A stretch of DNA of 64,000 nucleotides from positions 124,001-188,000 of the forward strand of contig CAITIE010000098.1 in the NCBI GenBank assembly GCA_903892355.1. Direction: 5' to 3'. The stretch's first letter is position 1. Each line of letters begins with the position of its first letter. The position numbers were made by a program, and so were the translations under genes. The notes under the pieces were generated by a model that had not been told where the DNA came from, made no database searches, and saw nothing but the letters and a program-made list of their open reading frames with translations. This stretch comes from an uncultured Pirellula sp. GTDB lineage: Bacteria > Planctomycetota > Planctomycetia > Pirellulales > Pirellulaceae. Positions 1 to 9,095 of this stretch are shown piece by piece.

Positions 1-774
1 TACAAAAGTGCCTTTAGCAATCTTTCCCGTCCAACATTTATTCGTACCGAGGTGATCGAGGTCGGTTTTGGTTACAACGATCCGCCGAATCGGGTCAAGG
101 AACTGATGCTCGAATTGCTCACAACCACTCCTGGCGTTTTGTCGGATCCGGCACCGTCCGTTCGGACCGTGAACTATGCCGATTTTTCTGTGATCTACCG
201 ATTGATTTTTTCCGTCGCTCGGCAAGAAGAACTGGCTGTTACTCGCGATCGCATCATGACTCGATTGTGGTATGCCGCGAAACGGGGCGGACTGACGATC
301 CCCTATCCAATCCAGATGGAATACGGTCCGAGCGAATCCCCAAATCCAGACCCACCGAAACCCCGCGAACTCCTTCGAAACCAACCCAGGTACTTGCCTG
401 CGGTTGGAGACGATAATACTTCCAGCCAGCGAGTTATTGATTACGCCGCTGGGGAAATGCTCCATACGCCGGCGAGTCGCTTCGAAGCAGTCGGGCTTGT
501 CCTCAGCGGTTCGGCCTCGATGCTAGCTACGAATGCTACGGGGGAACTCGTAAACGTTGGAAACATCGTCGCCGGGGAGTGTTTTGGAAGTCATTTAACA
601 GCGGGGTCTACGGGTGACGATGTACAGATCCGTGCGAACACCGACGTGTCGGTCATGATCTTTGAGGATCAGGCGATGGATGCCTTGCTCAACCAATCGC
701 CCAGTCTCGCAGCAGAGATTGGGGATACGATTGAAAGTCGCCGTCAAGCGATCCTGGCGGTACGCAAGAACTAG
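1..774 (+). CDS. Mechanosensitive ion channel (MscS family) C-terminal part with C-terminal cyclic-nucleotide-binding-like domain; truncated at window start
   Basis: Frame 1 is open from base 1: YKSAFSNLSRPTFIRTEVIEVGFGYNDPP resembles the MscS cytoplasmic region; later VGLVLSGSASMLATNATGELVNVGNIVAGECFGSHLTAG resembles a CAP/cNMP beta-roll. Stop at 772-774. Confidence 0.75.
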   Translation, partial: YKSAFSNLSRPTFIRTEVIEVGFGYNDPPNRVKELMLELLTTTPGVLSDPAPSVRTVNYADFSVIYRLIFSVARQEELAVTRDRIMTRLWYAAKRGGLTIPYPIQMEYGPSESPNPDPPKPRELLRNQPRYLPAVGDDNTSSQRVIDYAAGEMLHTPASRFEAVGLVLSGSASMLATNATGELVNVGNIVAGECFGSHLTAGSTGDDVQIRANTDVSVMIFEDQAMDALLNQSPSLAAEIGDTIESRRQAILAVRKN

Positions 775-795
775 CGGCTTACTGTTCACGCCGGA

Positions 796-2259
796 CTAAG
801 CGAAGAGATCCATGCGCGGTTCCCCTTTGCCATCTTCCGTGACATAAAACGGGCGTCGTTCGACATCGAAAACGGTTTTGGGACTGATCCCTAGAGCGGT
901 CAACAGGGTTGCGTGCAGGTCGGTCACCGTGATCGGATTCTCGATGGCGATGCATGGACGTTCCGGTGCTGTTTTGCCGTAGAGGAATCCTTTCTTCACG
1001 CCACCACCCCACATGACGACGCTCGAGCCTGCGGTGAAGTGTCGGTGCAATCCATAATGCTTTAGCTCGGTCATCTTATCGACCTTTTCGGCTTGATCGG
1101 CCGCATTGGAACCGGGTTGGCCTTCCATGATCATGTCGCGACTGAACTCGCTGGCCAGGACGACGAGCGTTCGATCGAGCAAGCCCCTGGATTCGAGATC
1201 GAGGATCAATTGCGCGATGGGCCGGTCGATTTCGGACTTCATGCGACGGAGTGTTGTATGACCATCGGCGTGGGTATCCCAATGCAGGAAGGGGACATAC
1301 TCGGTGGTGACTTCGACATAGCGAGCGCCTGCTTCCACCAGTCGGCGAGCTAGCAAGCATCCTCGTCCAAATCGTCCCGTATCGTATTTTTCGTAGCTCT
1401 CCTTTGGCTCGAGGGAGATGTCAAACGCCTCGCGCTCTTTGGATTCGAGCAATCGGTAGGCTCCCTCCATCGAGCGGATCATGGAATCCCGTTGGAAGTC
1501 GCTCATGTGCTCCCGATCCGGATGGGCGTCGGCGAGCTTGCGATAGAAGCGATGTCGGTTTTGGAATCGAGGCAGTTCCATCCCTTTGGGAGGTCGGACA
1601 GAGATCGCAGCTTCTTCGGGGAACGGCAAATTCATCGGCGCGTATTCGCTGCCAAAAAAGCCAGCCGTTGTGAACGCTTTGAGTTCTTCTTGTTCGCCGA
1701 CTCCTTCGAGCCGCTGACCGATGTTGATGAAGGGTGGAATCACCGGATTGTTGGGGCCGAGGACTTTGGCAACCCATGAACCGATGTGGGGACACGCGAC
1801 CGTCTGTGGTGGAACGTATCCTGTATGCCAATGGTACTGGTGACGCGAATGGAGGATGCTGCCCAGGTCGGGTTGGATGTGGGATCGGATCAACGTCGCT
1901 CGATCCATGACCTTCGCGACGTTCTCGAGTCCTTCACTGATCTCGATATTGTCAACCGCCGTACGGATCGATGGGAAAGTGCTCAGGACTTGCGCGACGG
2001 GTTTGCCCACTTCAAAGGGTTCGTAGTACTTGGGATCGAACGTGTCGGGGGCGCCCATACCTCCACCCATCCACAGGACAATGATCGCATCCGCTTTTGC
2101 AGCGGGTGCAATGATCTTGGTGCCATCGGGCATGGCGTGCAGAAGTCGCGGAGCACCCATGCCGAGGGTTGTTGTTGCCGCGAGCGATAAGTGCTTTAGA
2201 AATTCTCGCCGCGCGTACGACTTGGGAGCGTTAGGATCCACTTCGAAGTGTTGCATCAT
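796..2259 (-). CDS. DUF1501 domain-containing protein (planctomycete sulfatase-like secreted protein)
   Basis: 487 aa with Tat-like N-terminus (ARREFLKHLSLAATTTLGMGAPRLLHA) and the DUF1501 pattern WMGGGMGAPDTFDPK ... HSRHQYHWHTGY; sits next to a DUF1549/1553 gene as usual in Planctomycetes. Confidence 0.85.
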   Translation of the reverse strand: MMQHFEVDPNAPKSYARREFLKHLSLAATTTLGMGAPRLLHAMPDGTKIIAPAAKADAIIVLWMGGGMGAPDTFDPKYYEPFEVGKPVAQVLSTFPSIRTAVDNIEISEGLENVAKVMDRATLIRSHIQPDLGSILHSRHQYHWHTGYVPPQTVACPHIGSWVAKVLGPNNPVIPPFINIGQRLEGVGEQEELKAFTTAGFFGSEYAPMNLPFPEEAAISVRPPKGMELPRFQNRHRFYRKLADAHPDREHMSDFQRDSMIRSMEGAYRLLESKEREAFDISLEPKESYEKYDTGRFGRGCLLARRLVEAGARYVEVTTEYVPFLHWDTHADGHTTLRRMKSEIDRPIAQLILDLESRGLLDRTLVVLASEFSRDMIMEGQPGSNAADQAEKVDKMTELKHYGLHRHFTAGSSVVMWGGGVKKGFLYGKTAPERPCIAIENPITVTDLHATLLTALGISPKTVFDVERRPFYVTEDGKGEPRMDLFA

Positions 2260-2353
2260 CGGATCGATTCCGTGCCTTGAGGTTTGTGGCCGAGGGATTT
2301 ACGGCCAAGGGGGTTATGGCCGGGGGGCTTTAATCGAGGGAGTTGTGAGGAAA

Positions 2354-4900
2354 CTAGCGGATGTATTGGAAGTCAGGAAGCATGATCACGGCCCAAAGGA
2401 GATCCTCCAAGTCGGAGACTTCGAGCGAGGGGCCTATCATCGCATTGATGGTCGTGAGTTCTTCCGGGCGAGGTTGTCGACTGAGGGCGAACAGGAAAAG
2501 TTGATCGACCAAATCCTGGCGTGATGTTGAGTTTCCTTCGTTCTGAAGTTGCTGGTGCCATCGCTCAGCGCCCCGTTGCAACCATTCGGCGAGCGTCTGG
2601 CCATTGGACAGATCCATGGCTTCGAGGGTTGTTAGTTCGGTCGGTCGCATGCTGACGATCTGATCGCGATTGGGCCGGCCGAGACTTCGCATGAGAAAGT
2701 CGGCTTTGACCAACGAAGCCCGAACCATCGAGCCGTTGTGGCTATTCCCAGTTAGTCCTGTGGCGATCTCGTTTTGGAGCCGGGCACCCCATGGTCCATT
2801 GGCGACGACGGCGCTTTTCCAACCGTCGGCGGTGCCAGGAAGTTTTCCATTCGAATCTGGGAGTGTGGTCGAGTATTTCCAATCGGTCGACGATGCGATC
2901 GATGTTGTTTTATCGTTGTCCACGAGCTTCATTTCGAAGTAGAGAGCAGCGGGATTCGGACCACTGCCGCCGTTGGTTCCGACGATCACTATTTCATTTT
3001 CGCCCAGCTGCAGGAACTCTTTGGCCTGGAACGCCTCAAGACTTTCCCAATTCGGGTCTTCGGCAACGAGGCGCTGGTTGATCCAAAGTCGGTACTCGTT
3101 GTCACAGGTGATGACGCCGAAGGCTTTGGAAGGGAGTTTGTCCAATGGGAAGGAAGTTCGGAAGGCAATCTTTTCCCCCGCCGGTGGTCCTCCGGCTGCA
3201 TTGGCTGTTTCCGACCATATCCACTTGCCGGTGGGGGCAGCGTTGTTGGAAGCCGCAGGATCGGCTGCAATCGGTTTGCCTCGCACGACGGGAGCATCGA
3301 ATTTGGTGGGAGCGGCGCCGGTGAGTTGCCACACTGCGTCGACGAACTGCTCGGCGGTCATCCTGCGAGCGCGTGGGCCTTGGTAGGTGTACGCTTCGTT
3401 GGTTTCCTTTTCCTGCAGTCGCTCGGCGCGAGCACGGTAGGCTTCGGACGAGGCGATGGTGAACAACACCTCTTTCAAGTCATAGCGATGGTCGACGAAA
3501 TCGACCGCCAAGTAATCGAGCAGATCTTCGTTCCATGGTTGGCTTTGCATCGCATCGGTGGGATGGACGATGCCGTATCCCATCATTCGATGCCACAGTC
3601 GATTCACAATGGTACGGGCGAATCGGCCGTTTTGCGGGTGGGTCATGAGACCAGCGAGTTGCTGCAACCGTTCTGGTTGCGGCGCGTTGGGATTGATTTC
3701 CCCCAACTCGGGAAACAGCCAACCAGCCTTGGCCGTTTGCCCGGTAGGTTTATCGCAGCGATGGATCTTCAGAGGCGTGTTGGAGTAGACCGCGGCGAGA
3801 CCATACGCGTCTTTGAGCGTCCAGCGATCGATGAAGCTGTCGTGGCACGAGGCGCATTTTAAGTTGATCCCGAGGAACGCTTGGCCCAAGCTTTGGGCGA
3901 ACTGGATCTCAACCGTCTGACCTGCGCTGACTTCGCCGCGCCAACGGATTCCGTTGGCGAACCCGGCGCTCTCGCCATTAGGAGGTGCGATCAACTCGCG
4001 AGCCATGGCATCGTAGGGTTTGTTCGCCATCAATGCGTCGTAGAGCCATTTGGAAATCTGGGTGCGGCCGCCGGTAATGAAACCGGTGCCGGAGTAATCG
4101 TTGCGAAGCAAGTCGTTCCAGAACGTGAGCCAGTGCTCGGTGTACTCCATATCGCGAGCGAGCAAGGCTCGGATGAGTCGTTCTCGTTTATCGGGGGAGG
4201 TGTCGCTGAGGTACTCGTGGGTTTGCTCGGGGGTTGGGAGCAAGCCGACGAGGTCGAGGTAAAGGCGGCGTACCAGTTCGGAGTCGTCGACGGAAGGGAT
4301 CGGGGCCAGCCCATGCGTGGCCCGATCGGCGTCGAGGAATCGATCGATCGGATGGTTGCGAGCGGGCGAGTGTGCAGGTGGTAGTTCCGGCCGACGTGGT
4401 TGGAGAGGTGGTTCGTAGCCTCGCGGTCCAAACGTGAATCCGGCTTCCCATGGGAACCCCGATTGGGCCCACTCGCGAAGGGTTGCGATTTCCGAGTCGC
4501 TCAAGCCCGTTCCTTCGGGGGGCATTCGGACATCTTTGTCGTTCGATGTGACGCGTGCCAGGAGTTCGCTCGACGATTTGTCGGCGGATAGAATTTCCGA
4601 GCCCGATTCCCCACCTGCGAGGAGCGTTTCCCGAGTGTTCAAGGAAAAGCCACCCTTCTTTTGGTCACCCGCGTGGCATTCCACGCAATGCTTTTTCAGG
4701 ATGGGGACGACGCGATGGGCAAAGTCGATGGGCTCTTGGCCGGGGCAAGTGGTCGCCATCAGCCAAAGGACGAGCAGTCCCAAGGGTGGAATGCGAAGGG
4801 AGGAAAGCCAAAGGGTGGGTAGCATCGTCTGCATCGTGAGGCTCGGCACCGACGGGAGGTCGATTCCACGGTGGTTGGAGGGAATGAAGGTGCACACCAA
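2354..4900 (-). CDS. Planctomycete cytochrome C / DUF1549 / DUF1553 domain protein (PSCyt1-PSCyt2-PSD1 type)
   Basis: 848 aa; CVECH heme motif near the N-terminus, second CASCH, FLDADRATHGLAPIPSVDDSELVRRLYLDLVGLLPTPEQ (DUF1549) and NRLWHRMMGYGIVHPTDAM (DUF1553). Confidence 0.85.
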   Translation of the reverse strand: MVCTFIPSNHRGIDLPSVPSLTMQTMLPTLWLSSLRIPPLGLLVLWLMATTCPGQEPIDFAHRVVPILKKHCVECHAGDQKKGGFSLNTRETLLAGGESGSEILSADKSSSELLARVTSNDKDVRMPPEGTGLSDSEIATLREWAQSGFPWEAGFTFGPRGYEPPLQPRRPELPPAHSPARNHPIDRFLDADRATHGLAPIPSVDDSELVRRLYLDLVGLLPTPEQTHEYLSDTSPDKRERLIRALLARDMEYTEHWLTFWNDLLRNDYSGTGFITGGRTQISKWLYDALMANKPYDAMARELIAPPNGESAGFANGIRWRGEVSAGQTVEIQFAQSLGQAFLGINLKCASCHDSFIDRWTLKDAYGLAAVYSNTPLKIHRCDKPTGQTAKAGWLFPELGEINPNAPQPERLQQLAGLMTHPQNGRFARTIVNRLWHRMMGYGIVHPTDAMQSQPWNEDLLDYLAVDFVDHRYDLKEVLFTIASSEAYRARAERLQEKETNEAYTYQGPRARRMTAEQFVDAVWQLTGAAPTKFDAPVVRGKPIAADPAASNNAAPTGKWIWSETANAAGGPPAGEKIAFRTSFPLDKLPSKAFGVITCDNEYRLWINQRLVAEDPNWESLEAFQAKEFLQLGENEIVIVGTNGGSGPNPAALYFEMKLVDNDKTTSIASSTDWKYSTTLPDSNGKLPGTADGWKSAVVANGPWGARLQNEIATGLTGNSHNGSMVRASLVKADFLMRSLGRPNRDQIVSMRPTELTTLEAMDLSNGQTLAEWLQRGAERWHQQLQNEGNSTSRQDLVDQLFLFALSRQPRPEELTTINAMIGPSLEVSDLEDLLWAVIMLPDFQYIR

Positions 4901-5072
4901 GTATAGCCGAAATCACCGCCGGAAGATCACCAAGAAGTCATCGGATTGAGGCTGGAATAACCTCCGGTGATACCATCTGCGAAGCCGCAAAAAAATTCTT
5001 GCATTTGAGTTTCGTTCGGGTATCGTGTGGACCTCGCCCCATCAAGAAAAACAGTTCAAGAGGATTTGTGTG

Positions 5073-5930
5073 ATGGTTGGACCAATCAGGGGTTTTCGGG
5101 TGCTTTTCGCATCGCTGACTGCTCTCATATGTCTGTTACATGCTGCGAGTGCGGAGGCAGGAATTATTGTTGAAGCATCCGTCCAATCGACGATTAAATT
5201 TTCGACGCTGAATAGCACCTATACCTATGCCTATCAAGCAACGGTTCCTACGGATCCCTCGAATCCTCCCCCCGCACCTTCGTCAAATGAAAGCCAAAGC
5301 GTTAAAAACCTAGTTGCTAAAAGTGATGTATACATCCCCTTTTTCGGCGATAGTGTTGACGAAGATTTTTCGTATCTCACCTTTCAGCAATCTGCTGAAT
5401 TGCAGATTGACACCTCGGTTACCGGCAATGATTTTTCTGCATCCGATTTCCTTTCATTGGAAATAGTGACACTTTTATCGTTCCAACTTTCATCTCCCGT
5501 ACTACTCACCGGAGGTTATCTGAGTAAGTATTACGATACAATCGCAAATCAAGACGTTTATCTAAACACAGGATATACATTTGCAGTCGATTCTGGGATT
5601 ACGGCGGAATGGAGTTCGGTATCCACATCGCCAACGCCATCACTGGTGGCTGCATTGAACGCGGCTAACTCCTCTCCCTACTTCTTTAACGAGGGGCCGC
5701 ATACCGTGACATTGACGTCAAAGGTTCAGGCCAAGGATTTTAACGCTAGTACTTCCGGCCTCCCCAGTCTCCTCGCAAAGTCAAGTTTTGACGTACGACT
5801 AGAGTTCACGCAGACTCAAGTTCCTGAGCCTTCAAGTTGTGTTGTTGCCGGTATGTTGTTTGGAACCGCGGTGCTAGGGCGCAAATGGCGTAGAAAAGTA
5901 AATAGTCAGCGCGGTAAGTGTTTGTCGTAA
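5073..5930 (+). CDS. PEP-CTERM sorting domain-containing secreted protein
   Basis: Signal peptide VLFASLTALICLLHAASAEAG; C-terminus VPEPSSCVVAGMLFGTAVLGRKWRRK (VPEP + hydrophobic stretch + basic tail). Internal ATG chosen inside the 5025 ORF. Confidence 0.75.
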   Translation: MVGPIRGFRVLFASLTALICLLHAASAEAGIIVEASVQSTIKFSTLNSTYTYAYQATVPTDPSNPPPAPSSNESQSVKNLVAKSDVYIPFFGDSVDEDFSYLTFQQSAELQIDTSVTGNDFSASDFLSLEIVTLLSFQLSSPVLLTGGYLSKYYDTIANQDVYLNTGYTFAVDSGITAEWSSVSTSPTPSLVAALNAANSSPYFFNEGPHTVTLTSKVQAKDFNASTSGLPSLLAKSSFDVRLEFTQTQVPEPSSCVVAGMLFGTAVLGRKWRRKVNSQRGKCLS

Positions 5931-6000
5931 TTGTAATGCCGTACCGTTACCTATCCATCGCAGTGAAAGCCTTCGCTTTTTGGGGTCCAAGAAGCACGCA

Positions 6001-6486
6001 TTAACCCTTTGATGCTTCCTTGGTTTCGTTGTCTGCCTTCCAAACGCGGTAGCGGACTTCGGTACCGGTTGGCACGTAGATCACCAGTGGCAGTTTGCTG
6101 TTGTACCTTAGCAGCTTCGGTTCGCCGCCGAGTCGTACAAAGCGTTTGACCTTGGGAGTGTTCGGATCGACACCGATCCGGGTTCCCGCCATGGGGCCGA
6201 GTTCCTTGACGACGTATTTGGGAAATCCCCAGCCTTCGACTGTGACTTCTTCCATGCTGCCACCGAAGAAGTAGCGATTGATTTCGTCGAGTTCCACCGT
6301 TTTTCCGATCTGCAGTTCGACGCGATAATCGTCTTCATCGTCCATTTCGGCGAGATGGACCACATGACGGGTCACCCCGTTTTCCGCAACGGGGTAGGCT
6401 TTCAAGTTATCGACGGATTGTTGGGCCATAGTGATCGATGTGGTTCCTAAAACGGCGAAGGCGAAAAGTGCGATCAACGATTTCAT
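6001..6486 (-). CDS. eco: Ecotin-like serine protease inhibitor
   Basis: [23 protein letters not shown] signal peptide, then [16 protein letters not shown]..., [43 protein letters not shown], which closely parallels E. coli ecotin ([26 protein letters not shown]). Start set at the ATG at 6484-6486. Confidence 0.85.
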   Translation of the reverse strand: [161 protein letters not shown]

Positions 6487-6560
6487 AAAGGTACATCCTT
6501 GTGCAAACGGTGAAGAAACGGGGCAACCATTATCCGGCGCCGTGGCACCGGAATCCATAA

Positions 6561-7460
6561 CTAGTTTGACAATGGTACGGCGACGGGCAAGGCATTGCCG
6601 AACCGGTCGAAGTCCTTGAAGGACCAAACGACCTTCTTATCCGGGGACACTTCGAGGATCTGCGGATTGTCTGGACCCGCATGGCAATTGACGATCCAGG
6701 TGTTCCCGTTTTCGAGGCGATCGACCATGGTGATCCACGCCAACTGAACTCCAGGGAGTTCTTTTTCTTTGAGTTCCCAAACGATGTTTTTGTCCTTGGT
6801 CACTTCGATGACACGATGGCCATCTCCGGTCCCGATCAGCGTATTTCCATTGGCCAATCGAACCGCCGAGTAGAGTTTCGAGCCGACGTTGTATTCCCAA
6901 ACGATTTTCCCATCGCGATCGTATTCGCGGACCAATCCGAGTGCTTCATGAGCGACGAGATAATGCCCATGGGGAGCGGGGCGTACCAGCCTGGTATCGC
7001 GATGGGCATCCGGGGTTGGTACGGTCAGCGGGATCGAGTGAACCACCTTGAGGTCTTTGTCGACCTCGATGATACGAGCGGCACCGCTCTCCGCGATCAT
7101 TGTCAGGCCGTTGGGGAGTCGCCGGAACGCATGGATCTCGATCGGCCCACCCTTGTCCGTTTTACCAGCCTTGTACGCCCATACCTCTTTACCGTTCTCA
7201 TCGATCTCGACCACGTTTTGGAAGGAGGTTTGGAGCAGCCAATGGCCATGCGGCAACGGCTGTGCATCATGGATATCGCCGATTGGGAATTGCAGAGCCA
7301 CGCTCTGATCGGGTTTGATGATGGCCGCGATTTTCTTTTGGTAGTCGGCAGCAAACAGAGCTCTGGGTGTTCCGGTTTGTTGAGCGAGGCTCGAAGAAGC
7401 AAGGAGAGAGCAGGCGAGGAACGAAGACACAAAAGCTCGAGCGAGGAGAGAACGTTTCAT
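6561..7460 (-). CDS. Secreted beta-propeller (PQQ/arylsulfotransferase-like repeat) protein
   Basis: Signal peptide; repeated blades such as VVEIDENGKEVWAYKAG, VREYDRDGKIVWEYNVG, VIEVTKDKNIVWELKE, ILEVSPDKKVVWSFKDF. Confidence 0.65.
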   Translation of the reverse strand: MKRSLLARAFVSSFLACSLLASSSLAQQTGTPRALFAADYQKKIAAIIKPDQSVALQFPIGDIHDAQPLPHGHWLLQTSFQNVVEIDENGKEVWAYKAGKTDKGGPIEIHAFRRLPNGLTMIAESGAARIIEVDKDLKVVHSIPLTVPTPDAHRDTRLVRPAPHGHYLVAHEALGLVREYDRDGKIVWEYNVGSKLYSAVRLANGNTLIGTGDGHRVIEVTKDKNIVWELKEKELPGVQLAWITMVDRLENGNTWIVNCHAGPDNPQILEVSPDKKVVWSFKDFDRFGNALPVAVPLSN

Positions 7461-7709
7461 GGTGGACTCTAGGGTGGTAGTGGATCTTGAAATGGACCGG
7501 AGGATAGGTCATCACGGCAATCACTCGTCGTGATGCGCTCGCGACATTCTAAGAAACTGCGAGGTGCTGGTGCAGCGACTGCGAGCTGTTGGCCCAAAGA
7601 ATTGGGGGGAAGAAGCTGGAAATTCCAGAATACAAACACGAGAGGTTTTACGAACTCCGGGGAGCCGAAAAACCTTTATGGCGTTTGAGCGTTCATGAAT
7701 ACCCTTGGG

Positions 7710-9077
7710 TTACTTGCCACTGAGGAGTCGTTGGACTTCTTGCAAGCTGGTGACACCCAGCGCGCACGCGAGGATACCTTCTTCTTGGAAGCCGAGGTGC
7801 CCTTGCTGTTTGGCGAAGGCGCGGAGTTCATCCGGCTTCGAGGCAAACTTGAGGATGGCTTGTCGCATCGGTTCGTTGATGGTGAGGAGTTCGAAGATTG
7901 CCAAGCGACCGAGGTAGCCTCGACCGTTGCAGCGTTTGCAGATTTCAAATTCGATCGGATTCCCTTTCGCATCGACACGTTGGTCTGGAGGTGGGGGAAT
8001 GGTCGGGTTGTACAGTCTGGTAACGCGACCTGCGGGGATCCCTAATTTCTGCAAAAGTTGCGGCGCGGGTTGGTACGGTTGCTTGCAGGTATCGCACAAT
8101 CGACGGATCAATCGTTGGTTGAGGACGCCTTGGAGGACGGACACCAGTTGTTTGGCATGTTTCGGGTTTGCGGTCAGGAGTTGAATCACAGCATCGATAG
8201 CATCGCTAGCGACGATCCTGGTGACAGCATGTTTGTTTTCTTTGGTGATTTGGCTAAGGAGTTCGCTTGTCACTTCGCTGTTGATCAGCGAAGGCATCAC
8301 AAACACGTCGGGTTGTTTCAGTCGGACCTTGTTGAAGACTTCTTCCGGCAGTTCGCCTGCCTCGGTCCCGTAGTAGTATGCAGTGACGTTGATGATCTCT
8401 GGTTCTTGGTCTTTTTTGGGTTCGATCGAAACCCAATCGCGAACGAATTTGTCGGCGTTTTCGAGAGCCACCTTCCATGAGGTAGGAAGGCCGTGGGTGG
8501 CGGGAGCGCTGAGCACGATCAAGCCGCCATGACCGTTCATCATCCCCTTGAACGATTCCTGCATGGCATCGCGCATGCCGAGGTCGCTGAGGGTTTTGAT
8601 GATCGGTTTTTTGCGATCGATGGAGATCAAGACACGTTCGCCCGACGGTACGCCGGTGCTCATGAACGAAATAATCCAGTCGATATCCTTAAAGTTGGTC
8701 GCAAACTTTGCGTCTTGTCGGGCTTTCCGTTCGGTGGGGTTAAGTCCGAGAACCTTTTTGTAGACGACGAGCGCCGAGTCGGCAGTGACGCGGTCGAGAG
8801 CGGGTAGTGTTTCCCAAACGCCGTCAACGCGATAGCGAACCACGGCGCCTTGGGCGGAGTAATCGATCAAGATCCGGTCGGCTTTGCCAGTGATCGCGTT
8901 GGCGAGGAGAACGAGAGCGACTGGGTATCCCGGTAGTTGCTTGGAAGCGATTAGCAATCCGGTCGCTTCATCGCGACCGATCCCCATGGCTTTGATTTCC
9001 AATGGGGGGATGGTGATTTCACCGCCGAGGCTTTGTGATTCGTCTGTTTTCTTCGGCTTTTTCTTTCCAAAAATCAT
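7710..9077 (-). CDS. GspE/PilB-family protein with degenerate Walker A and Walker B motifs
   Basis: Overall GspE/PilB layout incl. C-terminal zinc-type cysteines (CDTC ... CKRCNGRGYLGRLAIFELL), but the P-loop position reads GGLIVLSAPATHGLPTSWKVAL and the Walker B position reads QPDVFVMPSLINSEV. Confidence 0.75.
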   Translation of the reverse strand: MIFGKKKPKKTDESQSLGGEITIPPLEIKAMGIGRDEATGLLIASKQLPGYPVALVLLANAITGKADRILIDYSAQGAVVRYRVDGVWETLPALDRVTADSALVVYKKVLGLNPTERKARQDAKFATNFKDIDWIISFMSTGVPSGERVLISIDRKKPIIKTLSDLGMRDAMQESFKGMMNGHGGLIVLSAPATHGLPTSWKVALENADKFVRDWVSIEPKKDQEPEIINVTAYYYGTEAGELPEEVFNKVRLKQPDVFVMPSLINSEVTSELLSQITKENKHAVTRIVASDAIDAVIQLLTANPKHAKQLVSVLQGVLNQRLIRRLCDTCKQPYQPAPQLLQKLGIPAGRVTRLYNPTIPPPPDQRVDAKGNPIEFEICKRCNGRGYLGRLAIFELLTINEPMRQAILKFASKPDELRAFAKQQGHLGFQEEGILACALGVTSLQEVQRLLSGK

Positions 9078-9095
9078 TTGTTGCCTTTGCGACGG

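Noticed and set aside
2774-3862. 362-aa plus-strand ORF
   Set aside because: Antisense to the well-supported DUF1549/1553 gene; no family features. Many other antisense ORFs in the track (e.g. 9078-10292, 10508-11383, 48146-49132) were dropped for the same reason.
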